From the NCBI GenBank assembly GCA_044371545.1, contig JBILTM010000001.1, positions 1-64,000 of the forward strand: DNA of 64,000 nt. Reading direction: 5' to 3'. Shown here piece by piece: positions 25,491 through 35,084 of the stretch (position 1 is its first letter; the number at the start of each line of letters is the position of its first letter). The DNA comes from UBA4615 sp044371545 (GTDB lineage: Bacteria; Pseudomonadota; Gammaproteobacteria; Burkholderiales; Burkholderiaceae_E). The position numbers and the translations under genes are program-made. The notes under the pieces are model-generated. The model ran no database searches. It was not told the DNA's origin and saw only the letters and a list, made by a program, of their open reading frames with translations.

Positions 25491-25903
25491 GGGGCTCCAA
25501 GCGTGTCGAGCAGGCGCCGCGGCAGCCCCGCGGGCCGGCCGGTGCGGCGGTCCATCACCGCGACGCGGACGTCCGCGTCGGCGATCGTCTCCCCACCCCC
25601 GGCGGGGCGCGTGCACTGCACGAGGCGCAGCGAGGCGCGCCGCAGCTCGGCCACCTCGAGGTCGACGTCGAGCAGGTCGTCGAGCCGCGCGGGACGGCGA
25701 TAGCGGATCGCGAGCTCGCTCACGACGAACTGCACGCCCGTCGACTCGGCCAGCTCGACGTGCCGTTCGCCGAGCGCGCGGAGCCAGTCGGTCCGGGCGC
25801 GCTCCATCCAGCGCAGGTACGTCGCGTGGTAGACGATCCCGCCCGCGTCCGTGTCCTCGTAGTACACGCGCACGCGGATCGAGAAGCGGCGGGCGTCGTC
25901 CAT
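25487..25903 (-). CDS. ybgC: YbgC, hotdog acyl-CoA thioesterase
   Basis: A 138-residue hotdog-fold thioesterase. The 4-hydroxybenzoyl-CoA-thioesterase-type active site is YYEDTDAGGIVYHATYLRWMERAR, seen here as RVYYEDTDAGGIVYHATY with Asp near residue 20. Family members hydrolyse short acyl-CoAs or acyl-ACPs and associate with phospholipid synthesis proteins. It is the usual first gene of the tol-pal cluster and its stop is coupled to tolQ. A candidate extended -10 element lies just before its ATG. Confidence 0.93.
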   Translation of the reverse strand: MDDARRFSIRVRVYYEDTDAGGIVYHATYLRWMERARTDWLRALGERHVELAESTGVQFVVSELAIRYRRPARLDDLLDVDLEVAELRRASLRLVQCTRPAGGGETIADADVRVAVMDRRTGRPAGLPRRLLDTLGAP

Positions 25904-25911
25904 CGCAGGCG

Positions 25912-25917
25912 ATTCTA
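25912..25917 (-). promoter_or_regulatory. possible extended -10 element before ybgC
   Basis: On the minus strand TGGTAGAAT (the hexamer at 25917-25912) fits an extended -10 box (TG-N-TAGAAT). It lies 8 bases before the ybgC ATG, in the 56 bases after the rhomboid gene. No -35 match is seen, as expected for an extended -10 promoter. It could start the ybgC-tol-pal transcript at or next to the start codon. Confidence 0.35.
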
Positions 25918-25959
25918 CCAAGCCGCAAGGAGGTCGCCCCCGCGCGGCCCGACCGCCCG

Positions 25960-26697
25960 TCAGGCGGCGGGCATCGGCAGCAGCTTCCAGGCCGCGCCGA
26001 GCACGAGCGCGGCGAGCAGCACCCCGACCGCCGCGCGCACCGGCGCCTGCCGGCGGTACTCGTCGACGTCGAACTTCTCGGCGAGCACCATGCCCATCAG
26101 GAAGCCGCCGGCGAGCCCGCCGAGGTGCGCGGCGTTGTCGATGAAGCCGGCGGTGAAGCCCATGAACAGCGAGAAGCCGACGAACATCAGCATCGACGAG
26201 CGCATCGACTGCACGAGCGCCGGCGGCAGCTTGTGCGCCTTGGTGAAGATCGCGGCGAGCAGGCACCCGACCACGCCGAAGATCGCGCCCGAAGCGCCCA
26301 CCGACACGCCGGTGCGCGCCGCGAAGAACAGGCTCGCCATCGAGCCCGCGAGGCCCGCGACCAGGTAGATCAGCAGCAGCTGCGCGTTGCCGTAGAAGCG
26401 CTCGGCGAGCCGCCCGGTGTCCCACAGCGCCCACATGTTGAACGCGAGATGGATGATCCCGCCGTGCAGGAAGGTCGCGGTGAGCAGGCGCCACGGCTGC
26501 TCGATCGTCAGCGGCAGGAAGTTCGCGCCCCACACCGCGAGCTCGACCGGGCGCGGCGACATCGGCGACATGCCCGACAGCAGGTTCAGCAGCCAGACCG
26601 CGACGTTGAGCGCGACCAGCGTCGGCGTGACCCAGGTGCGCGGCGTCGCCTCGTGCAGCCGCCAGACGAACTCGCGGGGATCGACCGGGGCGCTCAA
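25960..26697 (-). CDS. rhomboid family intramembrane serine protease
   Basis: A 245-residue membrane protein with six to seven helices. The catalytic Ser is in GVSVGASGAIFGVVGCLLA (GASG motif) and the catalytic His in IDNAAHLGGLAGGFLMG. The L1-loop region WRLLTATFLHGGIIHLAFNM, with its conserved His and Asn residues, is also clear. It cleaves membrane proteins within their helices; substrates are unknown. A TTG start overlapping the ruvB stop (TTGA, 26694-26697) is chosen. An ATG at 26769 would add a basic, non-family peptide inside ruvB. Confidence 0.88.
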   Translation of the reverse strand: MSAPVDPREFVWRLHEATPRTWVTPTLVALNVAVWLLNLLSGMSPMSPRPVELAVWGANFLPLTIEQPWRLLTATFLHGGIIHLAFNMWALWDTGRLAERFYGNAQLLLIYLVAGLAGSMASLFFAARTGVSVGASGAIFGVVGCLLAAIFTKAHKLPPALVQSMRSSMLMFVGFSLFMGFTAGFIDNAAHLGGLAGGFLMGMVLAEKFDVDEYRRQAPVRAAVGVLLAALVLGAAWKLLPMPAA

Positions 26698-27743
26698 TTG
26701 GGGCCCGCGTCGTCGAACAGGTCGGCGATGCCCTGCCGGTCGGGTGCGGCGAGCCCGAAGTGGCGCCACGCGGCGGCGGTGGCGATGCGGCCGCGCGGCG
26801 TGCGCTGCAGGTAGCCCTGCTGGATCAGGTAGGGCTCGAGCACGTCCTCGATCGTGTCGCGCTCCTCTCCGATCGCGGCGGCGACGTTGTCCAGGCCGAC
26901 CGGGCCGCCCGAGAACTTCTCGATGACCGCGCGCAGCAGCCGCCGGTCCATCGTGTCGAGGCCGACCGGGTCGACGTCGAGCATCTTGAGCGCGGCGTCC
27001 GCGACCGGCGCGGTGACCAGGCCCTGCGCCTTGACCTCGGCGTAGTCGCGAACCCGGCGCAGCAGCCGGTTGGCGATCCGCGGCGTGCCGCGCGAGCGCT
27101 TCGCGATCTCGCGTGCGCCGCCGTCGTCGGTCGGCGCGCCGAGCAGCGCGGCCGAGCGCGCGACGATCTTCGTCAGGTCGTCGACGTCGTAGAACTCGAG
27201 CCGCGCGACGATGCCGAACCGGTCGCGCAGCGGGTTGGTCAGCATGCCGGCGCGCGTGGTCGCGCCCACCAGCGTGAACGGCTGCAGGTCGAGCTTGATC
27301 GAGCGCGCGGCCGGGCCCTCGCCGATCATGATGTCGATCTGGTAGTCCTCGAGCGCCGGGTACAGGATCTCCTCGACGACCGGGCTCAGCCGGTGGATCT
27401 CGTCGATGAAGAGCACGTCGTTCTTCTCGAGGTTGGTCAGGATCGCCGCGAGGTCGCCGGGGCGCTCGAGCACCGGGCCGGAGGTCTGGCGCAGGTTCAC
27501 GCCCATCTCGGCCGCGACGATGTGCGCGAGCGTGGTCTTGCCCAGCCCCGGCGGGCCGAACAGCAGCAGGTGGTCGAGCGCCTCCTGGCGCTTGCGGGCG
27601 GCCGCGACGAAGATCTCGAGCTGCTCGCGGATGCGCGGCTGGCCGACGTAGTCGGCGAGCGCCTTCGGGCGCAGCGCGCGCTCGACCGCCTCCTCGGCCG
27701 GCGAGGCGGGGCCGGGCGCGATCAGGCGGTCGTGTTCGATCAT
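26694..27743 (-). CDS. ruvB: RuvB, Holliday junction branch-migration ATPase
   Basis: A 349-residue AAA+ motor. Walker A is GPPGLGKTTLAHI, Walker B is VLFIDEIHRL, sensor 1 is VGATTRAG, arginine finger region NPLRDRFG, and a winged-helix DNA-binding domain ends the protein (RTPRGRIATAAAWRHFGL). It forms hexamers on DNA and works with RuvA and RuvC. Unusually, ruvA lies about 3 kb upstream, separated by the ApbE/DUF3570/DUF4266/TlpA cassette. A TAGAAT hexamer 6 bases before the ATG may give it its own promoter. Confidence 0.97.
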   Translation of the reverse strand: MIEHDRLIAPGPASPAEEAVERALRPKALADYVGQPRIREQLEIFVAAARKRQEALDHLLLFGPPGLGKTTLAHIVAAEMGVNLRQTSGPVLERPGDLAAILTNLEKNDVLFIDEIHRLSPVVEEILYPALEDYQIDIMIGEGPAARSIKLDLQPFTLVGATTRAGMLTNPLRDRFGIVARLEFYDVDDLTKIVARSAALLGAPTDDGGAREIAKRSRGTPRIANRLLRRVRDYAEVKAQGLVTAPVADAALKMLDVDPVGLDTMDRRLLRAVIEKFSGGPVGLDNVAAAIGEERDTIEDVLEPYLIQQGYLQRTPRGRIATAAAWRHFGLAAPDRQGIADLFDDAGPN

Positions 27744-27749
27744 CCGTGC

Positions 27750-27755
27750 ATTCTA
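27750..27755 (-). promoter_or_regulatory. possible -10 element directly before ruvB
   Basis: TAGAAT on the minus strand (27755-27750) is 6 bases before the ruvB ATG, so a transcript would begin at the start codon itself. No good -35 is visible. It would make sense because the cassette separates ruvB from ruvCA. Confidence 0.33.
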
Positions 27756-27800
27756 TCGGGTCGGGCGTCGCGGCCCCGCGCGGTACCGCGGTGCGTCAGG

Positions 27801-28715
27801 TCAGGCCGCGCCCGGCGACGAGACGACCGCCCCGTCCGGGCCGACCCCGAGCCAGGGCAGGCCGACGGCCTCGAGGTACGCGGGCGCCTCGGCCTCGAGC
27901 AGCATCGCGATCGTCGTGTAGCCGCCGGCCGCGACCGCGACCGGGGCGACCACGGTCACCGAGCGCCAGTGCCGCACCGGCATTCCGCTGCGCGGATCGA
28001 GCACGTGGCAGTAGCGCACGCCGTCGCGCTCGAAGTAGCGCTCGTAGTCGCCGCTGGTGCAGACCGCGCCGTCGGCGACGTCGATCGAGGCGATCGTGCG
28101 GCCGGGCTCGCGCGGGTGGGCGATGCCGATCGACCACGGCCGGCCGTCCGGCTGCGGACCGATCGCGCGGATGTCGCCGCCGAGGTCGACGAAGCCGTGG
28201 CGCGCGCCGGCCGCGCGCAGTGCCTCGGCGGCGCGGTCCGCCGCGTATTCCTTGCCGAAGCCGCCGAAGTCGAGCTCCATCCCGGCGCGCGGCAGCCGAA
28301 CCGCCGCGCCGCCGGGCGCGGCCGCGACCTCGACGCGGTCCCAGCCGATCAGCGGGCGCAGCGCGTCGAGCGCGGCCGCGTCGGGCACGACACCGCGGCG
28401 GAAGTCCCACGCGCGGCGCAGCACCCCCGAGGTCGCGTCGAAGCGCCCGCCGCTGTCGCGCCACAGCGCGTCGGCGTAGCCGAGGAGCGCGCGCGTCTCC
28501 TCGTCGATCGGGACCGGTGCGCCGCCGGCCCGGCGGGCGATCGCGGCGACGACGCTGTCGTCGCGGTAGCGCGAGTACTTCGCCTCGATGCGGCGCACCT
28601 CGTCGATCGCGCGTCGGGCCCACGCCCGGGCTCGCGCTTCGTCGGGCGCGGCGATGCGCACGGCGCAGCGGCTCGCCATCGCGCTGAACTCGATCGTGAA
28701 GCCGGGCTCGGGCAT
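27801..28715 (-). CDS. apbE: ApbE, FAD:protein FMN transferase
   Basis: A 304-residue ApbE. Family motifs: EAKYSRYRDDSVVAAI, FDATSGVLRRAWDFR, ELDFGGFGKEYAADRAAEAL, GFVDLGGDIRAIG, CHVLDPRSGMPV and the C-terminal GGYTTIAMLLEAE, where the metal-binding residues lie. It attaches FMN to Ser/Thr of extracytoplasmic flavoproteins. No clear export signal is seen in this start, and no flavinylation target is recognised in the window. It is the last gene of a cassette with TlpA, DUF4266 and DUF3570 genes, 19 bases after DUF3570. Confidence 0.92.
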   Translation of the reverse strand: MPEPGFTIEFSAMASRCAVRIAAPDEARARAWARRAIDEVRRIEAKYSRYRDDSVVAAIARRAGGAPVPIDEETRALLGYADALWRDSGGRFDATSGVLRRAWDFRRGVVPDAAALDALRPLIGWDRVEVAAAPGGAAVRLPRAGMELDFGGFGKEYAADRAAEALRAAGARHGFVDLGGDIRAIGPQPDGRPWSIGIAHPREPGRTIASIDVADGAVCTSGDYERYFERDGVRYCHVLDPRSGMPVRHWRSVTVVAPVAVAAGGYTTIAMLLEAEAPAYLEAVGLPWLGVGPDGAVVSSPGAA

Positions 28716-28734
28716 CGGGGCGATGCTCGCCCGG

Positions 28735-29962
28735 TCAGAAGAGGTGCGTCAATCCGATCTGGAAGATCGTCGCGCGCAGCGGCGCGAGGCCCTCGGTGCC
28801 CGCGCCGCCGATGCGCCACGCGCCGCGCCGCTCGTAGTGCTCGAGCCTGAAGTCGAGCAGGCTCGAGCGGTCGATCGCCTTGGACACGCGCAGGCCGATC
28901 GCGCCCGCGCCGAACGCCGACAGCCGCGCGTCGGGCGAGCGGATCGCCGAGAAGTCGCCGTTGAAGCCCGGCGGGAACGGCTCGCCGAGCACCGGGTCGT
29001 AGACCGGCCCGTAGAAGAAGCTCGCCGCGCTCTGCGTGTAGTAGCGCAGCGAGGGCGTCAGCGTCCGGCCCTGCGCCATCGGCTGCACCCACTCGGCGGT
29101 CAGCGTGTGCGAGCGCACGTTCCAGCTGTCGTCGCAGAGCCGCCAGCCGAGTCGCGGCGTCGAGCCGAGCCAGGCGAGGTGGTGGTTCCAGCGCAGTTGC
29201 AGCGCGGTCTGCACGCGCTCGCGCGGCCGGCGGTCGAGCGCCTTGCAGGGGTCCGAGCAGTAGCCCTCGCCGCGCGCGTGCGTCAGCGTCGCCTGCACCA
29301 CGTCGACCGGGGTCAGCACCTGCGTGACGCCGAGCAGCAGGTCGGTCGTGCGGCGGCGCTCGTTCACGACGATGCCGTTGAACGGGGTCGATCCGTTCGT
29401 CGGCGCGGCCGACGCCGGCGCTCCAGGTGCGGTTGTTGTCGTCGCTCGACCAGGTGCCGCGCAGCGACAGCGCGCGCGAGCGACAGTCGTTCTCGCTCGA
29501 CGCGGCGCCGCCGAAGGTCAGCGTCGCGCGGTCCCAGTGGCGGGTCACGCGCAGGTCGCCGGCGGTGCGCTCGTCGTGCATCCGGGAGGCGCCGGACACC
29601 GCCGAGTGCCAGCGCGGCGACGCGCCGGACACCGGGTCGCGGCCGATCGAGCCGTCGAAGCTCCCTCGCTCGCCCGCGGGCACGCGCAGCCCGAGGAACG
29701 GCGAGTCGACGCGGATGCGCTTGAGGCCCGGCTGCGCGTCCTGGCAGTGCAGCCAGCGCACGTCGATCTGCGCGCGCTCGGGCGGGGCCTGCGCGACGGC
29801 ATCGGGGTGGACGCCGGGCAGCGCGAGGGCCGCGGCGAGCAGCGCCGGGGCCGCGGTGCGCGGGGCGCGCGGTACGGCGGGCCCGCCGTGCGGGGCGCCG
29901 GTCGCGTCGGTCGCGGCGCGCGTCGCGTCGGCCGCCGCGGGCATCGTGTCGGGAGCGCGCAT
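28735..29962 (-). pseudogene. DUF3570 outer-membrane-type protein, one-base frameshift
   Basis: The N-terminal part (ATG 29962) has a signal-like segment (about residues 37-57) and DUF3570 blocks SGASPRWHSAVSGASRMHDE, WSSDDNNRTWSAGVGRADER. At 29384-29387 a run of four G (CCCC in the gene) shifts the frame. Removing one base gives RIDPFNGIVVNERRRTTDLL, and the family sequence continues to a natural C-terminus (RYYTQSAASFFYGPVYDP; ending IGLTHLF, a beta-barrel-like last strand). The repaired protein would have about 408 residues, normal for the family. A homopolymer sequencing error is a real alternative. DUF3570 has no known function; it always sits with DUF4266, ApbE and a TlpA-like gene in such cassettes. 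Confidence 0.8.
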
Positions 29963-29979
29963 CGCCGGTCGCGTCTGCG

Positions 29980-30086
29980 TCAGTTGCAGCCGCAGCCGCC
30001 GCCTGCGACGCCCTGTCCGGCGGAGGAGGCCTCGCGGCGCAGCCGGCGAGCGCGAAGCCGAGCGCGAGCAGCGCTGCGCGCGTCAC
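29980..30086 (-). pseudogene. DUF4266 lipoprotein remnant with internal deletion
   Basis: The piece starts with GTG overlapping the TlpA stop (GTGA) and reads TRAALLALGFALAGCAA, a lipoprotein signal with lipobox LAGC. The C-terminal signature of DUF4266, EASSAGQGVAGGGCGCN followed by a stop at 29980, is present too but in another frame. The two ends lie directly together, 107 bases in total, whereas intact DUF4266 proteins have about 65-75 residues. About 35-40 codons of the centre are missing with a net frame change. So the gene is a deletion remnant, not simply a sequencing slip. Confidence 0.75.
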
Positions 30087-30559
30087 CGCGTGCCTCCGGC
30101 CGAGGCTGTCCGGCGCGCGAGCGCGTCGCGGATCGTCGCCTCGAGCGCGTCGCGGTCGGCGTCGCGCAAGCCCGCGTGGGTCGCGAGCACGCGGCCGTCG
30201 GCGCCGATCAGCACCGGGGTCGGCATCGCCTTGACCGAGAAGCGCCGCGCGGTGTCGCCGGACGGATCGAAGCCGACGGCGAACGAGGCCGGGTGCTCGG
30301 CGAGGAACCGGCGCGCCGGCTCGGGCGTCGCATCGAGGTTCACCGCGAGCACCTGCAGGCCGTGCGCGCCGAAGCGCGACTGCATCGCGTCCATCCACGG
30401 GAAGGACAGCCGGCACGGGCCGCACCAGTACGCCCAGAAGTCGAGCCAGACCACGCGGCCGCGCGGCGCGTCGAGCGCCGCGCACGTGGTCGCCGGCCGC
30501 AGCGCGGCCGGGCGCGACGGCAGGGCCGGTGCGCAGGAGGGCGTGGCGAGGCGCAGCAC
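30083..30559 (-). CDS. TlpA-like thioredoxin-fold protein
   Basis: A 158-residue thioredoxin-like protein with active site FWAYWCGPCRLSFPWMD and cis-Pro region AMPTPVLIGADGRVLATHAG. The N-terminus (about 1-25) is Pro/Ala-rich with two Cys (SCAPALP, TTCAAL) and is a weak signal peptide at best, so export is uncertain. It is the first gene of the cassette and its stop overlaps the DUF4266 start. In intact cassettes this reductase might keep the Cys-rich DUF4266 tail reduced; that is inference. Confidence 0.88.
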   Translation of the reverse strand: MLRLATPSCAPALPSRPAALRPATTCAALDAPRGRVVWLDFWAYWCGPCRLSFPWMDAMQSRFGAHGLQVLAVNLDATPEPARRFLAEHPASFAVGFDPSGDTARRFSVKAMPTPVLIGADGRVLATHAGLRDADRDALEATIRDALARRTASAGGTR

Positions 30560-30708
30560 GGACGGGGCGTTGGGACGTCGCGGGATCGGAGGAGGGAGCC
30601 GGGCGGTGGACGGTCGATGTTCGTCCGGGGGGCGGCGGCAGGGGCGGGCACGCCGATGGGCGGCCGCTGGGGGGGCGGGTGGCGGGCAGTGCCCGCCGAG
30701 ACTTCGGA

Positions 30709-31290
30709 TCAGCCCTTCGCCAGCGACTTCAGCGCGTGCTTGATGCCCTCGGACACGCCCGCGTCCGGCGGCACCTGCTTCGCGGCGACCGTCGCCTCGC
30801 GCTCGGAGTAGCCGAGCGACAGCAGCGCACGCAGCACGTCGGCCGCATGGTCGGCCGGCGCGGGCGCGCCGCCGCCCGCGGGCAGCTCGGGCCCGAGCTT
30901 GCCCTTGAGCTCGAGCAGCAGGCGCTCCGCGGTCTTCTTGCCGATGCCCGGCACCTTGACCAGGCGCCCGGCCTCCTGCAGCGTCACCGCCAGCGCGAGG
31001 TCCGCGACCGACAGGCCGGACAGCACCGCGAGCGCGGTGCGCGGGCCGACGCCCGAGATGCGGATCAGCGCACGGAACGCGGCGCGCTCGCCCTCGGTGA
31101 GGAAGCCGTAGAGCAGCTGCGCGTCCTCGCGCACGACGAAGTGGGTCAGCAGCGCGACCTTCTCGCCGGTCGCGGGCAGGTCGTAGAACGTGCTCATCGG
31201 CACGTCCACCTCGTAGCCGACGCCGTGCACGTCGACCAGCACCTGCGGCGGCGCCTTCGACAGCAGCGTGCCGGACAGTCGACCGATCAT
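30709..31290 (-). CDS. ruvA: RuvA, Holliday junction recognition protein
   Basis: A 193-residue RuvA: N-terminal OB fold (MIGRLSGTLLSKAPPQVLVD), central helix-hairpin-helix pair (FRALIRISGVGPRTALAVLS; LVKVPGIGKKTAERLLLELK) and C-terminal domain III (SLGYSEREATVAAKQVP) that binds RuvB. It forms tetramers around four-way junctions. It follows ruvC by about 70 bases; ruvB is displaced downstream by an inserted cassette. Confidence 0.97.
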   Translation of the reverse strand: MIGRLSGTLLSKAPPQVLVDVHGVGYEVDVPMSTFYDLPATGEKVALLTHFVVREDAQLLYGFLTEGERAAFRALIRISGVGPRTALAVLSGLSVADLALAVTLQEAGRLVKVPGIGKKTAERLLLELKGKLGPELPAGGGAPAPADHAADVLRALLSLGYSEREATVAAKQVPPDAGVSEGIKHALKSLAKG

Positions 31291-31360
31291 GAGGCCCCCA
31301 CGGCCCTGCGGCCCTGCCCCCCGAGGGAGCGCGAGCGTCTCCGATGCGATCGTCCGACGC

Positions 31361-31930
31361 TCACGAGGCCACCAGCCGTCCGCGGCGGACCCGGACCCCG
31401 CGCCGCGCCAGCACGGTCGGCACCGGCAGCGCCGCTGCGCCGCCGAGCAGCGCGCCGACCATCGAGCCGCCGTGCGCGTGGCACGCCGCGCAGGCGAGCG
31501 CGTCGGCCGCGTCCTTCGACGGCGTGCCCGGCAGCGCGAGCAGCCGCACCACCATCGCCTGCACCTGCTCCTTGGTCGCGCGGCCGTAGCCCACCACCGC
31601 CTGCTTGACCTGCAGCGCGGTGTACTCGGCCACCGGCAGCCCCGCGGTCGCGGCCGCGCAGATCGCGGCGCCGCGCGCCTGGCCGAGCAGCAGCGTGGAG
31701 TTGGGGTTCACGTTGACGAAGACCTTCTCGACGGCGGCCGCGTCCGGGCGGTACTCGGCGATCACCTCGCGCAGCTGCGCGAAGATCGCCGCGAGGCGCA
31801 CCGGCAGCTCGCCGTCGGGCACGCGGATCACGCCGCTCGCGACATAGGCGAGCCGGCCCGCGCCGCGCCGCTCGACGACGCCGAAGCCGGTCAGCCGCAG
31901 GCCGGGGTCGATGCCGAGGATCCGTTCCAT
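31361..31930 (-). CDS. ruvC: RuvC, Holliday junction resolvase
   Basis: A 189-residue RuvC. Catalytic acidic residues lie in ILGIDPGLRLTGFGVV, AAAVEKVFVNVNPNST and PSKDAADALACAACHA. It cuts junctions symmetrically with RuvAB. The C-terminal Arg-rich tail (about 165-189) is longer than the core fold needs. A TATCAT hexamer lies 8 bases before the ATG, between purH and ruvC. Confidence 0.96.
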   Translation of the reverse strand: MERILGIDPGLRLTGFGVVERRGAGRLAYVASGVIRVPDGELPVRLAAIFAQLREVIAEYRPDAAAVEKVFVNVNPNSTLLLGQARGAAICAAATAGLPVAEYTALQVKQAVVGYGRATKEQVQAMVVRLLALPGTPSKDAADALACAACHAHGGSMVGALLGGAAALPVPTVLARRGVRVRRGRLVAS

Positions 31931-31938
31931 CGGCCCGG

Positions 31939-31944
31939 ATGATA
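31939..31944 (-). promoter_or_regulatory. possible -10 element directly before ruvC
   Basis: TATCAT on the minus strand (31944-31939) lies 8 bases before the ruvC ATG, in the 49 bases after purH. No -35 element is evident. It matches the pattern seen before ruvB, ybgC and tolB. Confidence 0.28.
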
Positions 31945-31979
31945 CGCGCCGCCGCCCGATCGGGGCCGCGGCGGGCCGG

Positions 31980-33539
<1,560 letters not shown>

Positions 33540-33575
33540 GGCGATTCCCTGGTCGTGGTCGTTGGAGGCGGGCGC

Positions 33576-33818
33576 TCAGAGCAGCCCGTAGTGCTGCAGC
33601 TTCTTGCGCAGGGTGTTGCGGTTGATGCCGAGCATCTCGCTCGCGCGCAGCTGGTTGCCGTGTGCCTGCCTCATGACCACCTCGAGCATCGGCCGCTCGA
33701 CGGACGCGAGCACCATGTCGTAGATCGCGCTCGGTCGGGCGCCCTCGAGGTCCCGGAAGTACTGCTCGAGGTTGCGCGTCACCGCCTGGTCAATGGACTG
33801 CGATTCGGTCGTCTGCAT
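33576..33818 (-). CDS. fis: Fis family DNA-binding regulator
   Basis: An 80-residue Fis-like protein with a C-terminal helix-turn-helix (HGNQLRASEMLGINRNTLRKKL) and an N-terminal dimer region. Fis bends DNA and controls rRNA, recombination and growth-phase genes. Its start lies 29 bases inside the 3' end of dusB, the classical dusB-fis arrangement. The N-terminal beta-hairpin is shorter than in enteric Fis (98 residues). Confidence 0.95.
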   Translation of the reverse strand: MQTTESQSIDQAVTRNLEQYFRDLEGARPSAIYDMVLASVERPMLEVVMRQAHGNQLRASEMLGINRNTLRKKLQHYGLL

Positions 33819-34845
33819 GGTCGAGATAGTCGTCGAGCAGGGCGAGCTGGTCCTCGGGGCGCTCGGCGCGGTTGATCGCGTCGCGCAGCCGCGCCGCGTC
33901 GTCGCGGGCGGAGCCAGGGGCCTGCATGGGGTCGGAGGCGCCGGTGCGCGCCGCGCCGAAGCGCCGGTCCTCGCACCAGCCGTCGATGTACCAGCCGATG
34001 TGCTTGCGGGCGATGCGGGGACCCGCGTGCTCGCCGTAGAACGCGTAGTGGTCGACGAGGTGGCCGCGCAGCACCTCGCGGATCTCGTCGAGCGAGGGCG
34101 GCGCGAGCAGCTCGCCCGTGCGCAGGAAGTGGTCGATCTCGCGGAAGATCCACGGCCGGCCCTGCGCGGCCCGCCCGATCATCACCGCGTCGGCGCCGGT
34201 GCGCGCGAGCACGAACGCGGCCTTCGCCGGCGAATCGACGTCGCCGTTGGCGACCACCGGCACGCGTACCGCCCGCACGACCTCGGCGATGGTGTCGTAC
34301 TCCGCGTGGCCGAGGAAGGCGTCGGCGCGGCTGCGCCCGTGCACCGCGATCATCGCGGCCCCGGCCGACTCGAAGTCGCGTGCGAGCGCCACCGCGTTGC
34401 GCGCGTCGCGGCTCGGACCGGTGCGCATCTTCACCGTCACCGGCACGTCGACGGCGCCCGCCACCGCCTCGACGATCGCGAGCGCGAGCGCGGGCTGCGC
34501 CATCAGCGCCGAGCCGGCCGCCACGTCGCAGACCTTCTTCGCCGGGCAGCCCATGTTGATGTCGATCACCTGCGCGCCGCGGTCGACGTTGAACCGCGCG
34601 GCCTCGGCCATCATCGAGGGATCGGCGCCGGCGATCTGCACCGCCTTCGGCGCCGGCTCGCCGTCGTGGTTCAGCCGGCGCGAGGTCTTGACCGTCGCCC
34701 AGAGCTTCGGGTTCGACGCCGCCATCTCCGAGACCGCGTAGCCGGCGCCCAGCCGCCGGCAGAGCTGCCGGAACGGGCGATCGGTGACGCCCGCCATCGG
34801 CGCGACGAACACGTTGTTGGGCAACCGGTACGGGCCGAGGTTCAT
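33790..34845 (-). CDS. dusB: DusB, tRNA-dihydrouridine synthase
   Basis: A 351-residue FMN TIM-barrel enzyme: VFVAPMAGVTDRPFR (FMN loop), QIAGADPSMM, DINMGCPAKKVC with catalytic Cys, VTVKMRTG, AVHGRSR, ANGDVDSPA and MIGRAAQGRPWIF. It reduces specific uridines in tRNA D loops. The last about 40 residues form the helical RNA-binding part. It is the first gene of the dusB-fis-purH-ruvC-ruvA run. The 69 bases before it contain a TAGAAT at 34920-34915. Confidence 0.96.
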   Translation of the reverse strand: MNLGPYRLPNNVFVAPMAGVTDRPFRQLCRRLGAGYAVSEMAASNPKLWATVKTSRRLNHDGEPAPKAVQIAGADPSMMAEAARFNVDRGAQVIDINMGCPAKKVCDVAAGSALMAQPALALAIVEAVAGAVDVPVTVKMRTGPSRDARNAVALARDFESAGAAMIAVHGRSRADAFLGHAEYDTIAEVVRAVRVPVVANGDVDSPAKAAFVLARTGADAVMIGRAAQGRPWIFREIDHFLRTGELLAPPSLDEIREVLRGHLVDHYAFYGEHAGPRIARKHIGWYIDGWCEDRRFGAARTGASDPMQAPGSARDDAARLRDAINRAERPEDQLALLDDYLDHADDRIAVH

Positions 34846-34914
34846 GGCGGATCTCGCTCGGGCGCGCGGGGCGCGGAGCGACGCGTCGATCGGGGGTGGC
34901 CAGGCGGGGAGCGG

Positions 34915-34920
34915 ATTCTA
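34915..34920 (-). promoter_or_regulatory. possible -10 element upstream of dusB
   Basis: TAGAAT on the minus strand lies 69 bases before the dusB ATG, in a local AT-rich patch of the otherwise GC-rich 238-base gap between ubiH and dusB. A weak TTCTTG lies 17 bases upstream as a possible -35. It could drive the dusB-fis-purH operon. Confidence 0.4.
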
Positions 34921-35084
34921 GCGAAAATCCGGCTGCACAAGAAGCAGGCAATCCGACCCCGTTCCGATCGCCGGAACCGGTGAGCGGGCGCTCCCGCCGA
35001 GACCCGCCATGGCACTCGATGGGCGGTGCGCGGGCAGCCTGCGGCGCCGCCCTGCCGGATGGCGTCCGGACTGCGCCGGTCGGA

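Noticed and set aside
29380..29390. Programmed frameshifting in the DUF3570 gene
   Set aside because: A run of four C in the gene is not a recognised slippery heptamer and no stimulatory structure was apparent; the neighbouring gene is also damaged.
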